Below, piece by piece: positions 12,401 through 24,074 of a stretch of 64,000 bases of DNA (positions are counted from its first letter, which is position 1; each line of letters starts with the position of its first letter). This DNA is from Vitellaria paradoxa. Its lineage: Eukaryota; Streptophyta; Magnoliopsida; Ericales; Sapotaceae. A program made the position numbers and the translations under genes. The stretch spans positions 3,089,001-3,153,000 of the forward strand of contig CM034233.1 of assembly GCA_019916065.1 (NCBI GenBank), in the 5' to 3' direction. Below the pieces are notes generated by a model. That model saw only the letters and a list, made by a program, of their open reading frames with translations, searched no databases and was not told the DNA's origin.

Positions 12401-15400
12401 CACAAATTACAATTCCTATATTAAACAATATTCAATTCGTAAAGTAACTTGAGCTTGTTGTCAAGCTAGCTACCTATTCGTCAAAAGGCTGATGACGACC
12501 CAAATACACATCATTCTTACTACAAACTCTGCAGGTAGACCTTTTATAGAGAGGAACATTCCCCTAATACTTTTCATTTTCAATTCCTAGTTGTTTTATG
12601 AAGCACTCAACATCCTCAATCAGATCCACCAAATGAATACTCAGTGGTGAATGTGGGAAGGTTTAAAATGGACTTAAGAAATAAGGAAAAATATTTCGCC
12701 AAATCATATCACATATCACGAGACATCGTCTTATGTTATATTGCTGACCTAATTTTTCATGCTAAAGTGCAGTAATTACTCGCATCATTCACTCGTGTTT
12801 TATTTTGCATCTTTCACCAATTGCTATACCATTTGTTGAGAGAAAATAAGTCAATATACATGACAAAGTTTACCCCTCCCCAACTGCTTAGGCTTTTAGG
12901 TAAGATGGTGGCTAGCAACCTAACATGGTATCAAAGTAGACGAAAGTACTAACTTCAAACCCCCAAAAAAGTCGATGATCCCACGTGTTTGCCAACCCCC
13001 CCCCCCCCTCAAAAAAGAGGGGGGGTTCAATTTGGCCACACTTGAGAGGACCTATTAAGAGAGAACAAGTCAAAATAAATAATAAAATTGCCTCCTTCCC
13101 CCCCTCCCAAAAAAAAAAAAAACCCTTAAACTTTCAAGCAAGAATGTGACAAACACTGAAAGGTCCTTAGCTCAAATTTTCCCCCACACAAAAAAATCAA
13201 TCAATAGCCCCACGTGTTTGGTCCCTTGAAAAAAGTCAATCTTGCCACGTGAGAAAACATGTTGAAAGAAAATAAGTTATATAAATAATAAAGTTGCACA
13301 TACCCCCCCCCCCCCAAAAAAAAAAAAAAACAAAAATACTAAACAAACATCTGCAATCCAATTTTAGTCATATTTAAAATAAGAGGTAGAAGAAAAAAAA
13401 TAGCCAAAACATTGCTTGTGATAAACAAGAGGGATAACCAAACCGTGTACAGTGATTGCAGTAGCCCCACAACTGCACAAGGCTTACTCCCCAACCACCA
13501 CACCCCATGCATTTGTTTAGCAAGAATGACTGATCACCCCAATTCCCATTAGCTGCGTTTTTAGAATCAATGAGCTCAGGATGTTGTGATCCAAGCTGTT
13601 GTGATGAATTAGGTTGCTCCCACTGTGATACATGGGTTTTTGAGTTGTAGTAATATTTTTGACCTGTACATCAAAGACATCTTCCATAAGAACTTGAGAG
13701 ACAGTGTAACACAGCTAATGACATGAAAAGTTAAAGGCTATGTAACGACATGAATCTTCCTCCCCTGAGCTTGAAGCCATTGGGAAATGCATAGTGTATC
13801 ATATTCTCAATAACATGAGTAGCTCTGCATGATAAGTAAAAACAAAGGAAAATGGAATTGAAAGTTCAAATTAAATAATTAATCATGACAAGGATGAATC
13901 CTAATGCATTCCCAACCTCTCATCATCTTCTTGTTGCATGAAGACTAAAAGCGGTTCAAACACCATGTGCATCTAAATGACAATGTGCATGGATATCATT
14001 CATTGTACATAAAATATCTGAAAGGAAGTCATGTAGATGGAGAGAGCGAGCGTGCGCGCGAGAGAGAGAGAGAGAGAGAGAGGCAGGTGAATATGAGAAG
14101 TGGGATTAACAGTTATGGGTCAATTTGGAAAACTGTCTACTAATGTTCGAAAATTTGTTGTCCCAAATATGGGTCAATTTGGAAAACTGTCCATGAATGT
14201 TTGAAATCTTGTTGTCCCATAACTAGCCTAAAAAGTGGGAGGTGAATTTCACTTTATATAAGTGATAGCAGACAATTGCTATTGCAACCAAATATCTATT
14301 AGGTTATCTCGAGGAATGAGTCTCTTTGCAAAGTCCGGGAATAATTAACCGAAAGACAATTTTAAAATTTGGCCTAAGTGTGCTGCACATGTATAACCCT
14401 AAAATTCTCATAGAAGCAAACCCATATAGCAAGGTATCAATTACATAATTCAAAAACATGAATACTTGTAAAAGCACATCTAGAGCCACATGGTTTTCAG
14501 TAACTTTTGCCATTTCTATAGTCTTGAAGGGAAGGGAGCCAAACGTTGACTATTGTAACCAAAATAAAAACAAATTCAGTAACCAAATAAAGATAGAAAC
14601 TAGTAATTCATTGTTCATATCAAGATAAGAGGGCTGCCATCCCCATTAAGTACACCGACTCATAACAAACTTCCGAACAGGCAAAGCAAAAGGTGCACAA
14701 CAAATAGTTGCTAGAAAAATAAAATGTCCAAGAACAACAGAAAAGAGGCTCTATATAGCACTAAAGAATATTAGTTGAACAAAATTCAAGAATCTGTAGC
14801 TCACAAAAGTGAAAAGGTTTGAGTTCCACAAAAGTAGACTGTGCTACATATCTAGATAAGTCATGCAACTCAGAGGAAAATGCAAAACCACAAGGCTAAC
14901 AGTGTTTTAACCGTCAATTGAGTTTTAATTTATACCATATGCAAAACATACATGTTTATGTAGAAAAAAAAAAAAAAAACATTACTTCCTCCCACCATTG
15001 GTAGATTTGAGACCAGCAATTCCCGCCTTCAAATAGAGAAACCACCCAATTTAATCTAAATGGAACATTGACGCTCTCAACTACACCATCCTTGGATCAA
15101 TCAGCCATGACTCAACAACAATTAAAATGGTTTCTCTTCTTTTTCTTTTTCATTTTTTTTAGGAAGGGGGAGGGGGGATTAGATTGACAGCTGTTTTCAG
15201 TTACCGCCTTCTTAATTACAAATGTGACAGTGAGATTCAGAATATTGAATTGACATACAAACAAACAATAGATCTGATCCATCAGAAGAGTAGCCAAAAG
15301 TAAGTACCCATAGAACTTTGACCAACTATATGTCAAGCTTCTCGAAGAAAATATGAGGGGCCATAAAACAATTAAATAACAACGAAAAATAATTGCATTG

Positions 15401-18400
15401 CCTTCTCACAGCTCTGATCTGATATTCTCATCATTTTCCACATTACATATTCAGAGGACGAAAAGATATGCGCCAAACCTGTTGTTTCATCCAATACCTC
15501 GTGCCAATCTTCTGAAAGTGGTAAAGGTGATGAAGACTTTGAACAACTATCTGTCTCAACAGGTCTTTCCCACTGACTTTTCCCAGATTTTTCATTATAA
15601 TAATATGAGGCACCACTTGCAGGGTCCTTTGCCTCAACCTACAAGCGAGTTTGTAGAAATGATCAGAATGAAAGTAATGTCAGAAAAAGCCAACGGTGAT
15701 AACTTTGACATCTTGGAAACGAGAAAACTTATAGGCTTTCAATGACATGACTTCATTCGTACAAGTAGCAGAACTTGAGAAAAAAAGTACACAAGATATA
15801 AAAAGACAGCATTTAAATGAACTCGTGCGACCCAAAAACTAAAGCAGAGGAAAGTAATAAAAAAGATCTTGCAAAAGAATACAATCAATAAACGTTGGAA
15901 AGATGGTTTTAAGTCAACCTATCGTGTCTATACAGACCACTAAATACACTTTATCTTTCTCTTCTTTTCTTCAAAACTGATTCTTCCGTACTTGTCCATA
16001 CACAATTGTTCCTGCTGTGAAAGTACTACCAAGTTTTCAAGACCCATTCATCCGGACTCCATTGCACTCAATGATACTTGTTATGTTCAACTAAATATTT
16101 CCAAAAGGTACATGTTGTTGCTTAATGCATATGATAAGTTTGTCTAAATTTTTCACAGAATTTGTGGCAGCAGTTCAGTACTTGCCAATTAAGATATGTA
16201 AAAAACACGTTTGTTGAATTAGAGTTATTAGATTATTAGCATTACTAAGGGTAGTTTAGTCTTTTTCTATGTTATTCTGACTCAGGTGCCGGTGTTGGAC
16301 TTGGGTATGTATCCGGATATCAGATTCGCTTAATATCTGTATTTTAGGATACAGGAACTCGGTTAAAAAAGTGTCTAAATTGTGGATGCGGGTACAGAGA
16401 TAAAACACATAAAAAAAATTACATCTTCATGAACATGTAAAAATATAAGAGTTTAAGAATAAGTCTTATCTAGAAAATACAACTAAGATTATTGTGCATC
16501 TAAATAGATATAAATAAATTACTTTCTCATTGATATAAAGAAAAAAAATAAATTTTTACATAATAAATGAAAAATAAAGTAAATAAATTATTTTTATTCT
16601 TTTGTTATCTGATAGATTATTTTTATTTTTTAAAAATAAGGATACCTTCATTATCATAATTATTAAATCATTTATACAAATTTTATGTATTATATATGAA
16701 CCATAAATGTAGCTATATGAAATTCTGATGAATTTTTTTAAGAAAAATTATTAAAATAGTTATAATTATTTCTTAGGATAGTTTGATCTGGTATAGTGAC
16801 TCTTTGTATATTTAGTACTTAGAAGAGCAAAAGTCTCGGTGACTCTCTTTCTATATTTAATACACGAATGGAAGAACAAAAATCATGTTAGTATAATAAA
16901 ATTTTCTTTCTTGGGATATGTGACTTGTATGTAATACAAGTACAGAGAAGACAAAAGGTTGAAGTCAATTTAATGTCTATGTAATCAACGCATTTTAAAT
17001 TAAAACATCAATAGCTCGTCTTCCCCGTTTGAAACTGAACATCCTCCCAGGTTTTCTCTACTCAATAATGGCGGAATAAAAAACCAACTCATTCCATGCG
17101 ACACCCAGCCATGTCTGATATACAAACTCAGTAAAGGAAACAGATCTTGTACCAGCACCTGACTTGTGTCGCGTCAACACGGATACTCTTACCCTAAGTG
17201 ACGAGTCCGAGTAACACAGGTCTTTTTCTCAATAATGTTGTTGACAGCTGTGAAATTGAATCTTCTTTCTCTTCTTTATCTCTCCTCTCTCTTATTTGTG
17301 TTTCCCTTTTTTGTTTAATCCATGCAATCAACATGGTGTCAAAGCATCCTTCAGTCTCCGGACAGCGGTAGCATCTTTTAACTTTCATCAGCTATAGGAT
17401 CTTTCAGATTTCAAGTTTGCAAGGTGCTGTTTCCAGATTCTGCAAGGGGTATTTTCCAGATTTTGCTCTAAAACAGCAGCTTTTAAAGTCTAAAAACAGG
17501 GGTTATTTTTCCCTTGTTTATTCTAAAAACAGGGGCTGTATTTCAGCACTTAAAGAATTTGCAAGGGCTGTTTTTCTTCTAATCTGGAACATTTGGAAAC
17601 AGAAACAAGGGTTGTTTTCCGCCATTTTCAGATCTGTATGGCTGCTTTTTATGATCGGCGAGTTAAAACTCCAGAGCTGCTGAGAGCCCAAGCCTTTCGA
17701 TCGGGGACTGGAGGTTCTAATGGATAATCCATCCAGAATGGAAAGCAGAGAGATCAGATCAGAAGTTTCCCTGTCATTTAGATTTTGGAAGGAGTTAATT
17801 AGAAAACTTCCTCGTCTTTTTGTTACTAAATGTAGGAAACGTCCTCACTAGGATCCCTTAAATAAATTATGGTCCAAGATATCAAAATTAGTCACCCAAG
17901 TATTTCCCAACCATAATTTAACCATACCCACAGCTATGCTCAATGTAGTATTTTTTTCAATTTGCTAATGAGGGTGATCGATTGTGGAGAGAGGCTGTGA
18001 TAGCCAAATATGGTCACAAATGGGGGGAATGGTCTATGCCCATTGTGGAAGACCCATATGGTACTAGCATATGGAAATGCATACGAAAGTTATGGGATAG
18101 TTTTAGGAACTTTATTACATATGAATTTGGGCAAGGCGACATGATCAAAATTTGAAGTTTCCTATGGATTGAATAAGGATTTATTTTCAGAAATTTTTGT
18201 TAGACGAGGAGGCTACAGTGGCTTATTATTATTTAAAAGCTAGAATGTTGTTCTGAATATCAACCTTAGAAGGAACTCGTAAGATTGAAAGTTGACATTT
18301 TCTTCAACCTACTCCTAGTGTTGTATTTCAAATAGGTAGGGGATGGAACGGACGGCATTTGTGGGAAAGTATCTAGTTCAGGGATGTTCGAGGAAAAGCC

Positions 18401-21400
18401 TTTTTATAAGGTGCTACAAGGCATGAATGCCACTGATTTTCCATGGATGAAAATTTGGAAGTTGGGAGCTCTGCCAAGAGGCTCATTTGTTATGTGGTGT
18501 TTCGTCCATGGTAATGTTCTTATAAGGGGGGGGGGGGGGGAATCATGGTTAATTGGCCCTATTTACGTAAAAAAGATGGTAAGCCCATTGATCACCTCCT
18601 TATTCATTATTCTTGGTAAAGGAGTTACAGGACTTAGCATTATCTTGTTTTGGTTATTCTTGGATAAAGGAGCTTGAGAACTTAGCATTATCTTGTTTTG
18701 GGGTTCATTGGACATTTCCTAAAAAGGCATCACAGACCTTTGAAGCTTGGTGGGGTGCTCATGCTGATAACTGTTGAGGGAAAATAAATTAATATAAATA
18801 ACAAAATTACTTCTCTCCCTAATAGTCCAAGTTTTTAGGTGAGATGGTAGTTAACAATATAACATGGTATCAAAGTAGGTAAAAGTTCTGAATTCAAACC
18901 TTACCGCCACCCCAATAAAGCCAATAGCTGCATGTGTTTGGCCCTTTCAAAAATCGGTCTCGCCACACGTGTGGGTGTGCATTGAGAGAAAATAAATTAA
19001 TATAAACTATAAAGTTGCTTCTCTCCAAAATAGTTTAAACTCTTAGGCGTGAGACGGTGGCTAACAATCTAACAATAATATAAGAAAACAATTGAAAAAT
19101 GCCCCCTTTGGTATAGAATGGAAAATTTGGGGAAAAAGAACAGGAGATCATTTCAAAGTGTGGAATTCCTTTGTATAGGATTACAAGCAATCTTTCGCCC
19201 ATTTAAATAGGCTGAATTCGCCTTTTTTGTGTGTCTGTGTGGGGGGGGGGTCCTGATTTATTGTATTTCTTGTCTTTTGTTAATTCCATGTCATTTTTAT
19301 TGAGGCTCCATTGTGAGGCACTTTTGTAATAGGGGATATTTTCTTGATGCCCTTCTAATAAAATTAGAATTTCACTTGTTAAAAAAATAGAACAATTTTC
19401 CACAACTTCATGAAGATCCATTGCTCAATGCAATAAAAAAATATCAGATTGCATGCAGAGAAACACAGGTTTGAGTACATGACTAACAACTTGTTGCAAG
19501 TCATGCTAGACGGTAGGTCTCTCCTAAAACTTATGTCTCCCATCAACCTTAAGTAACAAGACAAATTTTCGGTTTGTCTTTTTCTTCCATTAGTTATTGT
19601 GTGTTTGGTTGTCAAAAGAAAAACATGACCCCGCAAGTTGCAACTATCCTATGAGATAATATTTCCCTCGAACGTCTCCTAACATTTTAATTTCAAAAAT
19701 GCATCTAGAGCTTTCAAAATGAACATCTTATCAACCAAACAGTTGCACAAAAAGAACCTTTCCCTAACTCTACAACAATTAATTTTCTCAAGAACCACCA
19801 TCTCATGTGACATTCTAAAAACATACCAACAGATATATGAATAGCAACTCATACTTACCCATCCTGGAGGCAACTTCCCAGGTGATACAGTATTAGATGA
19901 TGGAGTCTCTGACTTCTGAAATATGAAGTTTGAGGGAAACTGTTAACAAAATAAAGAATAGATGTTTGAAAGGAAAATTAATATATCTCATCAATATCAA
20001 TTATTAAGTAAAAAATATATGAAATTCTCAATATTTACATGTAAATGAATAGTTACAATAGCTAGCTGTTCAAAACCTTTACAGTATACTAAGAGAATAA
20101 ACCCCTCCACCCCAAGGATTTGGCTTCACAGAAACATCTAAAATTTAAAAACAGAATGGAAAAGGGTTCAGGTAAAATGAGAAGGCTGAGAGGAAGAGGA
20201 GCCCAAGGAAAGCTACTTGCATTATCAGTCAAAACATGAACCTCTTTAGCTGGCTCATCTTTCAGAATACCCCTTGCTTTCAACTTCTGTTTTAGGTAAT
20301 CAGGCAACTCTTTGGCCACAGATTTCTGTCTTGACTTGCCCTCAACCATGGGGATTTCCTGGACAGTTTCATGCCCACCAACTACGGATTCACCTGAAGG
20401 ATTATGATACCTTAAATCTTAATATAATTTAGAATGTATTTGAAATAATAAACAAGTACTTATAGTGCTGTCTTACTGGGGGTAACAGTGCAAGGCCTTG
20501 AACCACCATAATAAGCACCTCCACCTGGTACACCATATCCATTGCCAATCTCCACATTACCTGAAGAGAAAGCAGAAAATTACAAAAGCAGCGAGTGGTA
20601 GACATACTTCAAATAAACCAAATGATAATATTGTTGTGGAATCAATATGGTTACTTTCTTTCAGATTTTCATACTTGCCGTTTTTTAATAGGTGATTCAT
20701 ATCTACACATTTGAATGCATTGCTTTGTGCTAACCAACTTAAGAGCTCCAAACATGATTTCACTTCCATCACCCAACATGGAATTTAGTAAGAAACTTTG
20801 CAATTGAAATGAAGTAGACCGAAGAAATAGGGACACTTCTTGGAAGACGTCATTCCCGCATCCTCAACCCAACAAAACCATAGTCCCAAACTAATTGGAG
20901 TTAGCTACATAAATCCTATTCCTCCATTTATTTTTGTCAAGAGTTATTTTTCTGTGAGGTTATTTGAAATTACGTCTTTTTTTACAATTTTAGTCCATGT
21001 AATCTTAGGTCTACTTTTTTACACTTTTTACTTGAATCTAATCACTCTTCCTTCCTAGTGCATATCTAGATCAACTCTACGTTGAACATGACAAACCCCA
21101 TCCTAAATGACCTTTCTTATTCTACCTTTCGTTGTTTTCTTTTATTTATTTTTTTCAATAATTAATCAAAAACTGTATTAAAAGGTATTAACGGGATGTT
21201 GCACAAAGGGATGAGCCAAAAGACTAATTACAAATCCAGCATACCAACAAAAGACACAAAGCCCAAAAGATTTGGATGACAACCACCCACTATCAATCTT
21301 CACAAAATAAACAAAAAACTACTTTTTAACCAAAAAACAATGGAGTTTCTATATCCAAAAGGGTTCTCCTATTTCTCTCCCAAAATCAACCAAGCTATGC

Positions 21401-24074
21401 AAAAAGGAATATCCATCCTTTCTTCTTGCTATTCGGGACTTCCACTACCCACCTAGACTCAAAACAATGATTGGTTTTCTATAGGAACACCCAACTCATA
21501 CCATACCGGGAAAGCACTGGCTCCCACACCTCCTTCATCCAAGGGCAGTGTACAAAAAGATGAACAATAGATTCACCCTTCCACCTGCGTAGACAACAAC
21601 GGTTAACACTAATACGCCTTCTTTTAATCAAGTTGAAGATTGGTAAAGGTCTTACCATTGATCAAACACCAAACAAAAAAAGCAACTTTTGGAGGAGGAC
21701 TCTTTTTTTTTTTTCTTAAATTACTGCATATCTATCTTAGGATCCTCATTTTTCGTCTCTCTCATATTAGGAGAGTGTTGCTTTTAATGGTCCAACACTC
21801 TGAATCATAAATTATAATTGATCTCATAGCTATTCTATTAATTTTTTTTTTCGGTGACAGGTATTCTTTATGAACTGGGAGACTTCTCCATGTCAATCAC
21901 TCAACTCGAATGTTATGAATAAAATCCTCTTCAATCCCTCATTTGCATGGATCATTGATCCAAAATATCGAAAATTATCACCCTTTTCCAATACTCGAAT
22001 CAAAAATAAAAATTTCATTCAGGTGGATGTTACAGTTAGCATAGAAATGAAAACTTTTGGAGATCCTTTGGAAACACTTTGAAAACGGGACGAGAATATT
22101 GAAAGATATACAAATATTTAGAGATATAAATTAAAATATATCTAAATGTAGTTTAGTTTAAATCTATGATTTTGGTGCATTATAACTCTGAGAATTAGCT
22201 CAGCTGGTTAGGCCCCCAATGGTCATGGTCACCAATTTGAGTCTCTTCAAAGCAATCCAATGCTTACCTAGTTGTTATCTTTTAATAAACAAGCCTCTGA
22301 TGCTTGGTTTACATCCCAAGAAAACACCCAATCCATACCAAAAGCTGCTGACACCAAATCCCATAACTAGCGGCCACTCTAAGCTCTCTTTTGCTGATAG
22401 TTTTAGTTACTTATCATACTCCCAAGTTTCCAGTGGTTTTACCTCTTTTGTGCCTATAGTGAATTTTACATTTACCTCTTTCGGGTTTGAGTGCTTTTTT
22501 GATAGGTAAATGTTTTTTTTTTTTGGATTGGGTGCCCTTCCCCCCCCCCAAATCAAAAAAAAAAAAACATTTACCTATCAAAAAAGCACTCAAACCCGAA
22601 CTTCTTTATTTATACGAAATATATGGAACTAATGACTCATTATTACGTCAGCAAAAGGAAAACTAAAAACTCAACCTTCCTCGGGGATGGTAGATTTCCC
22701 ATGCTTTAAGGCCATTTCAGCACGGTGCTGTGTGGTCATCTTCAAAAGACGCTCCTGCAAATGATAAATCGTTGAATGCGTGTATCAATGGATCAGCCTA
22801 AAAGACAATGCAAAACAAATATACCTTCAGCGCATTCGGGTCCTGACGTCCTGAGAAAATGTCGGTACCATCCTCAGGTGGTCCGCTTGCACCTCTTGCT
22901 TGTCTATGACAATATATAAAAGCATAAGAATTCAATCTTGTAGTTTCAGCATCAACTAATCCAAAAAAAGTACATATTTTGGCAAACCGAAATCAAAACA
23001 AACCTTTGACTTTGTATAATTTTCTGGGTGGCAATTTCCTGATAGTAACACATAAAGACATATCAACCACATCAATCTAAAAAAAGAAAGAGAATAATTC
23101 ATGTGGACAGAGCCCATCTGCACAAGACATACTTGTTCACGCAACACAACATCCTGAGCAGCCACTTCAATGTCGCTGGCAGTTTCCAAATGTAGCTTTA
23201 AGTAGCTAGCTGATGCATCAGGAACATCTGGGGAAACATGGTATTCATTTTTGTGAAAGGTGATTATCAAATTCCCGACAAACTTAAATGAAGTTAACAG
23301 ATAAAAAAGTGGAGCAACTTCCTCGTCCAGCAGTCCAGCAACATGGTTATTCAAAATAAAGCCAGTGAAATTTCTTAAGGTTTTTTTGTCATTGTTCTGC
23401 TGTCATTTCCCTACCCATCTTATTCAGTTTCTGAATTACTGGTTCAAGAGGCTTGCACCTTTTTCCATATCACTTGATGGCTCACCTTGACAAGCAACCA
23501 ATTGTACAGATCTCTCAGATTCTCCAGGTTGATTCCCATGATTTATTTTGAAAAACTTTACTTCTTGTTGCTCATTAGCATCTGGTTGCTTTTCCTGCTT
23601 GGTTGAGATGTTTGACTCCACTGACTGAGACAAACTCTTGTAACCATCATTTTGAAGAAATTCTGCATGCATCTGAGAACCATCACACTTCATGTCAGGC
23701 CGTAACATCCCTTGCATGACCCCAGAACCCTGTGTGTAGGGTTGAGGAATTGGGATGCCAGGTTGAAACTTGCTATTCTGGAAGTTATTTGGCATTGAAT
23801 ATGACAAATGAGTACTGTATGGAGAATGATCATATTGAGTGGATGGCCTGATATGTGGATAGACACTCTGAGAGGGAGGAAAGAAGGCGGCATGGGAAGG
23901 AGAAACAGGAAACAGATGATTTTGGGCAAAATGAGCATGATGGTGAGGGTTATTATTGTTTTGAAATGGCTGAGGAGGAAGCAAGGTGGACGGATTCAAA
24001 GAAGCAGGGAATGGAGAAGAACTTGGAATGGACTGGACTCCAGGAGGAAGCGGCTGATCATAGTTGTTATCCAT
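9414..24074 (-). CDS. PQBP1: PQBP1-like WW-domain spliceosome-associated protein (complete, 14 coding exons)
   Basis: Plant homologue of polyglutamine-binding protein 1, a nuclear splicing factor. Exons (minus): 23459-24074, 23133-23227, 23004-23038, 22825-22903, 22676-22754, 20477-20560, 20217-20393, 19855-19908, 15479-15511, 13444-13663, 11673-11786, 10829-10954, 10612-10663, 9414-9566; total 1,917 nt, 638 aa. Residues 1-205 are a Pro/Gln/Asn/His-rich disordered region. There is a helical stretch at about 230-300, the motif [16 protein letters not shown], a WW domain at about 401-435 ([17 protein letters not shown], second Trp in SQWEQP) and a four-Cys motif C469-x2-C472-x13-C486-x2-C489. 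The tail has [16 protein letters not shown] and [17 protein letters not shown], whose YxxPxxVL matches the segment of human PQBP1 that binds U5-15kD/Dim1. The exon 7/8 junction is the least certain: only acceptor TCAG/AG keeps phase. Confidence 0.93.
9895..9919. repeat. (GA)n microsatellite
   Basis: About 12 GA units in the last intron of the PQBP1-like gene. Confidence 0.9.
12834..13317 (+). mobile_element. Tandem TRIM retrotransposon with three LTR copies
   Basis: A terminal-repeat retrotransposon in miniature inside a PQBP1-like intron. The first LTR (12834-12925) has TG...CA ends and is followed at once by TGGTATCAAAG, one mismatch from the plant initiator-Met tRNA primer-binding site. 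A second diverged LTR begins near 13056 (aagagagaacaag). A third begins at 13260 (tgttgaaagaaaataag) and is truncated by a C-run/A-run. The internal segments share 'ccacgtgtttg'. No coding capacity. Confidence 0.7.
14041..14082. repeat. Imperfect (GA)n/(GC)n microsatellite
   Basis: Purine-rich run 'gagagagcgagcgtgcgcgc' followed by a pure GA tract, within a PQBP1-like intron. Confidence 0.85.
14114..14223. repeat. 55-bp tandem duplication
   Basis: Two units beginning 'atgggtcaatttggaaaac' at 14114 and 14169, each ending with 'ttgttgtccca'. Intronic. Confidence 0.8.
16212..17333 (+). mobile_element. Probable solo/remnant LTR followed by primer-binding site
   Basis: Starts 'tgttgaattagag' and ends 'catgcaatcaaca', giving the TG...CA ends of an LTR. 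It is followed immediately by 'tggtgtcaaagcatc', close to the initiator-Met tRNA primer-binding site. The length of about 1.1 kb is plausible for a Copia-type LTR. No partner 3' LTR was found in the intron, so the boundaries rest on the TG/CA ends and the PBS. Confidence 0.5.
17956..19388 (+). mobile_element. Degenerate LINE 3' part (zinc-binding RT-linked domain) with nested TRIM
   Basis: Conceptual translation with stops and frame changes gives [29 protein letters not shown] and [19 protein letters not shown], typical of the region downstream of reverse transcriptase in plant L1-type LINEs. After an interruption at 18772-19074 by a TRIM, the LINE resumes with [18 protein letters not shown]. 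It ends with the characteristic 'ttgatgcccttctaataaaa' tail and an A-run at about 19388. 5' truncated, non-functional. Confidence 0.7.
18772..19074 (+). mobile_element. TRIM retrotransposon inserted in a LINE
   Basis: The left LTR (18772-18864) and right LTR (about 18980-19074) share 'gagaaaataaattaatataaa'-like and 'gagatggt..aaca' blocks, and the left one starts TG and ends CA. The PBS TGGTATCAAAG begins at 18865. The flanks read 'ataac' and 'ataat', a probable 5-bp target duplication with one change. The interior is only about 115 bp and non-coding. The same family is at 12834-13317. Confidence 0.75.
20860..21130 (-). mobile_element. RTE-type LINE 3' fragment (decayed)
   Basis: The plus strand carries a diverged version of the 'ggggtcggctatatggat' sequence found at the 3' end of the RTE-like LINE at 62500-62979, in the same orientation. 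No readable protein remains. It sits in a PQBP1-like intron. Confidence 0.45.
21480..21710 (-). mobile_element. LINE fragment, zinc-binding RT-linked domain
   Basis: Minus-strand translation in broken frames gives [11 protein letters not shown], then [14 protein letters not shown] and [19 protein letters not shown]. This is the Cys/His-containing domain that follows reverse transcriptase in plant LINEs. Non-functional intronic fragment. Confidence 0.7.
22192..22262 (+). mobile_element. tRNA-derived SINE-like head
   Basis: 'gaattagctcagctggtta' resembles a tRNA D-arm/A-box, and 'ccaatttgagtctc' about 30 bp later resembles a B-box. It does not fold as an intact tRNA, so a SINE head or tRNA relic is more likely. 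Confidence 0.45.
22480..22600. repeat. Long perfect inverted repeat (hairpin)
   Basis: Left arm 22480-22512 starts ttcgggtttgagtg. The right arm ends at 22600 with cactcaaacccgaa and is its exact reverse complement over 33 bp, extended by complementary T and A runs to about 45 bp per arm. The loop is about 30 bp and contains a C-run. Lies in a PQBP1-like intron, so it would be transcribed. Confidence 0.9.

Noticed and set aside
15398..15745. 115-aa plus-strand frame
   Set aside because: Overlaps the 33-nt PQBP1-like exon on the other strand; no family resemblance.
22192..22262. Functional tRNA gene
   Set aside because: A-box resemblance is good, but the acceptor stem and T-arm do not pair; treated as a SINE/tRNA relic.
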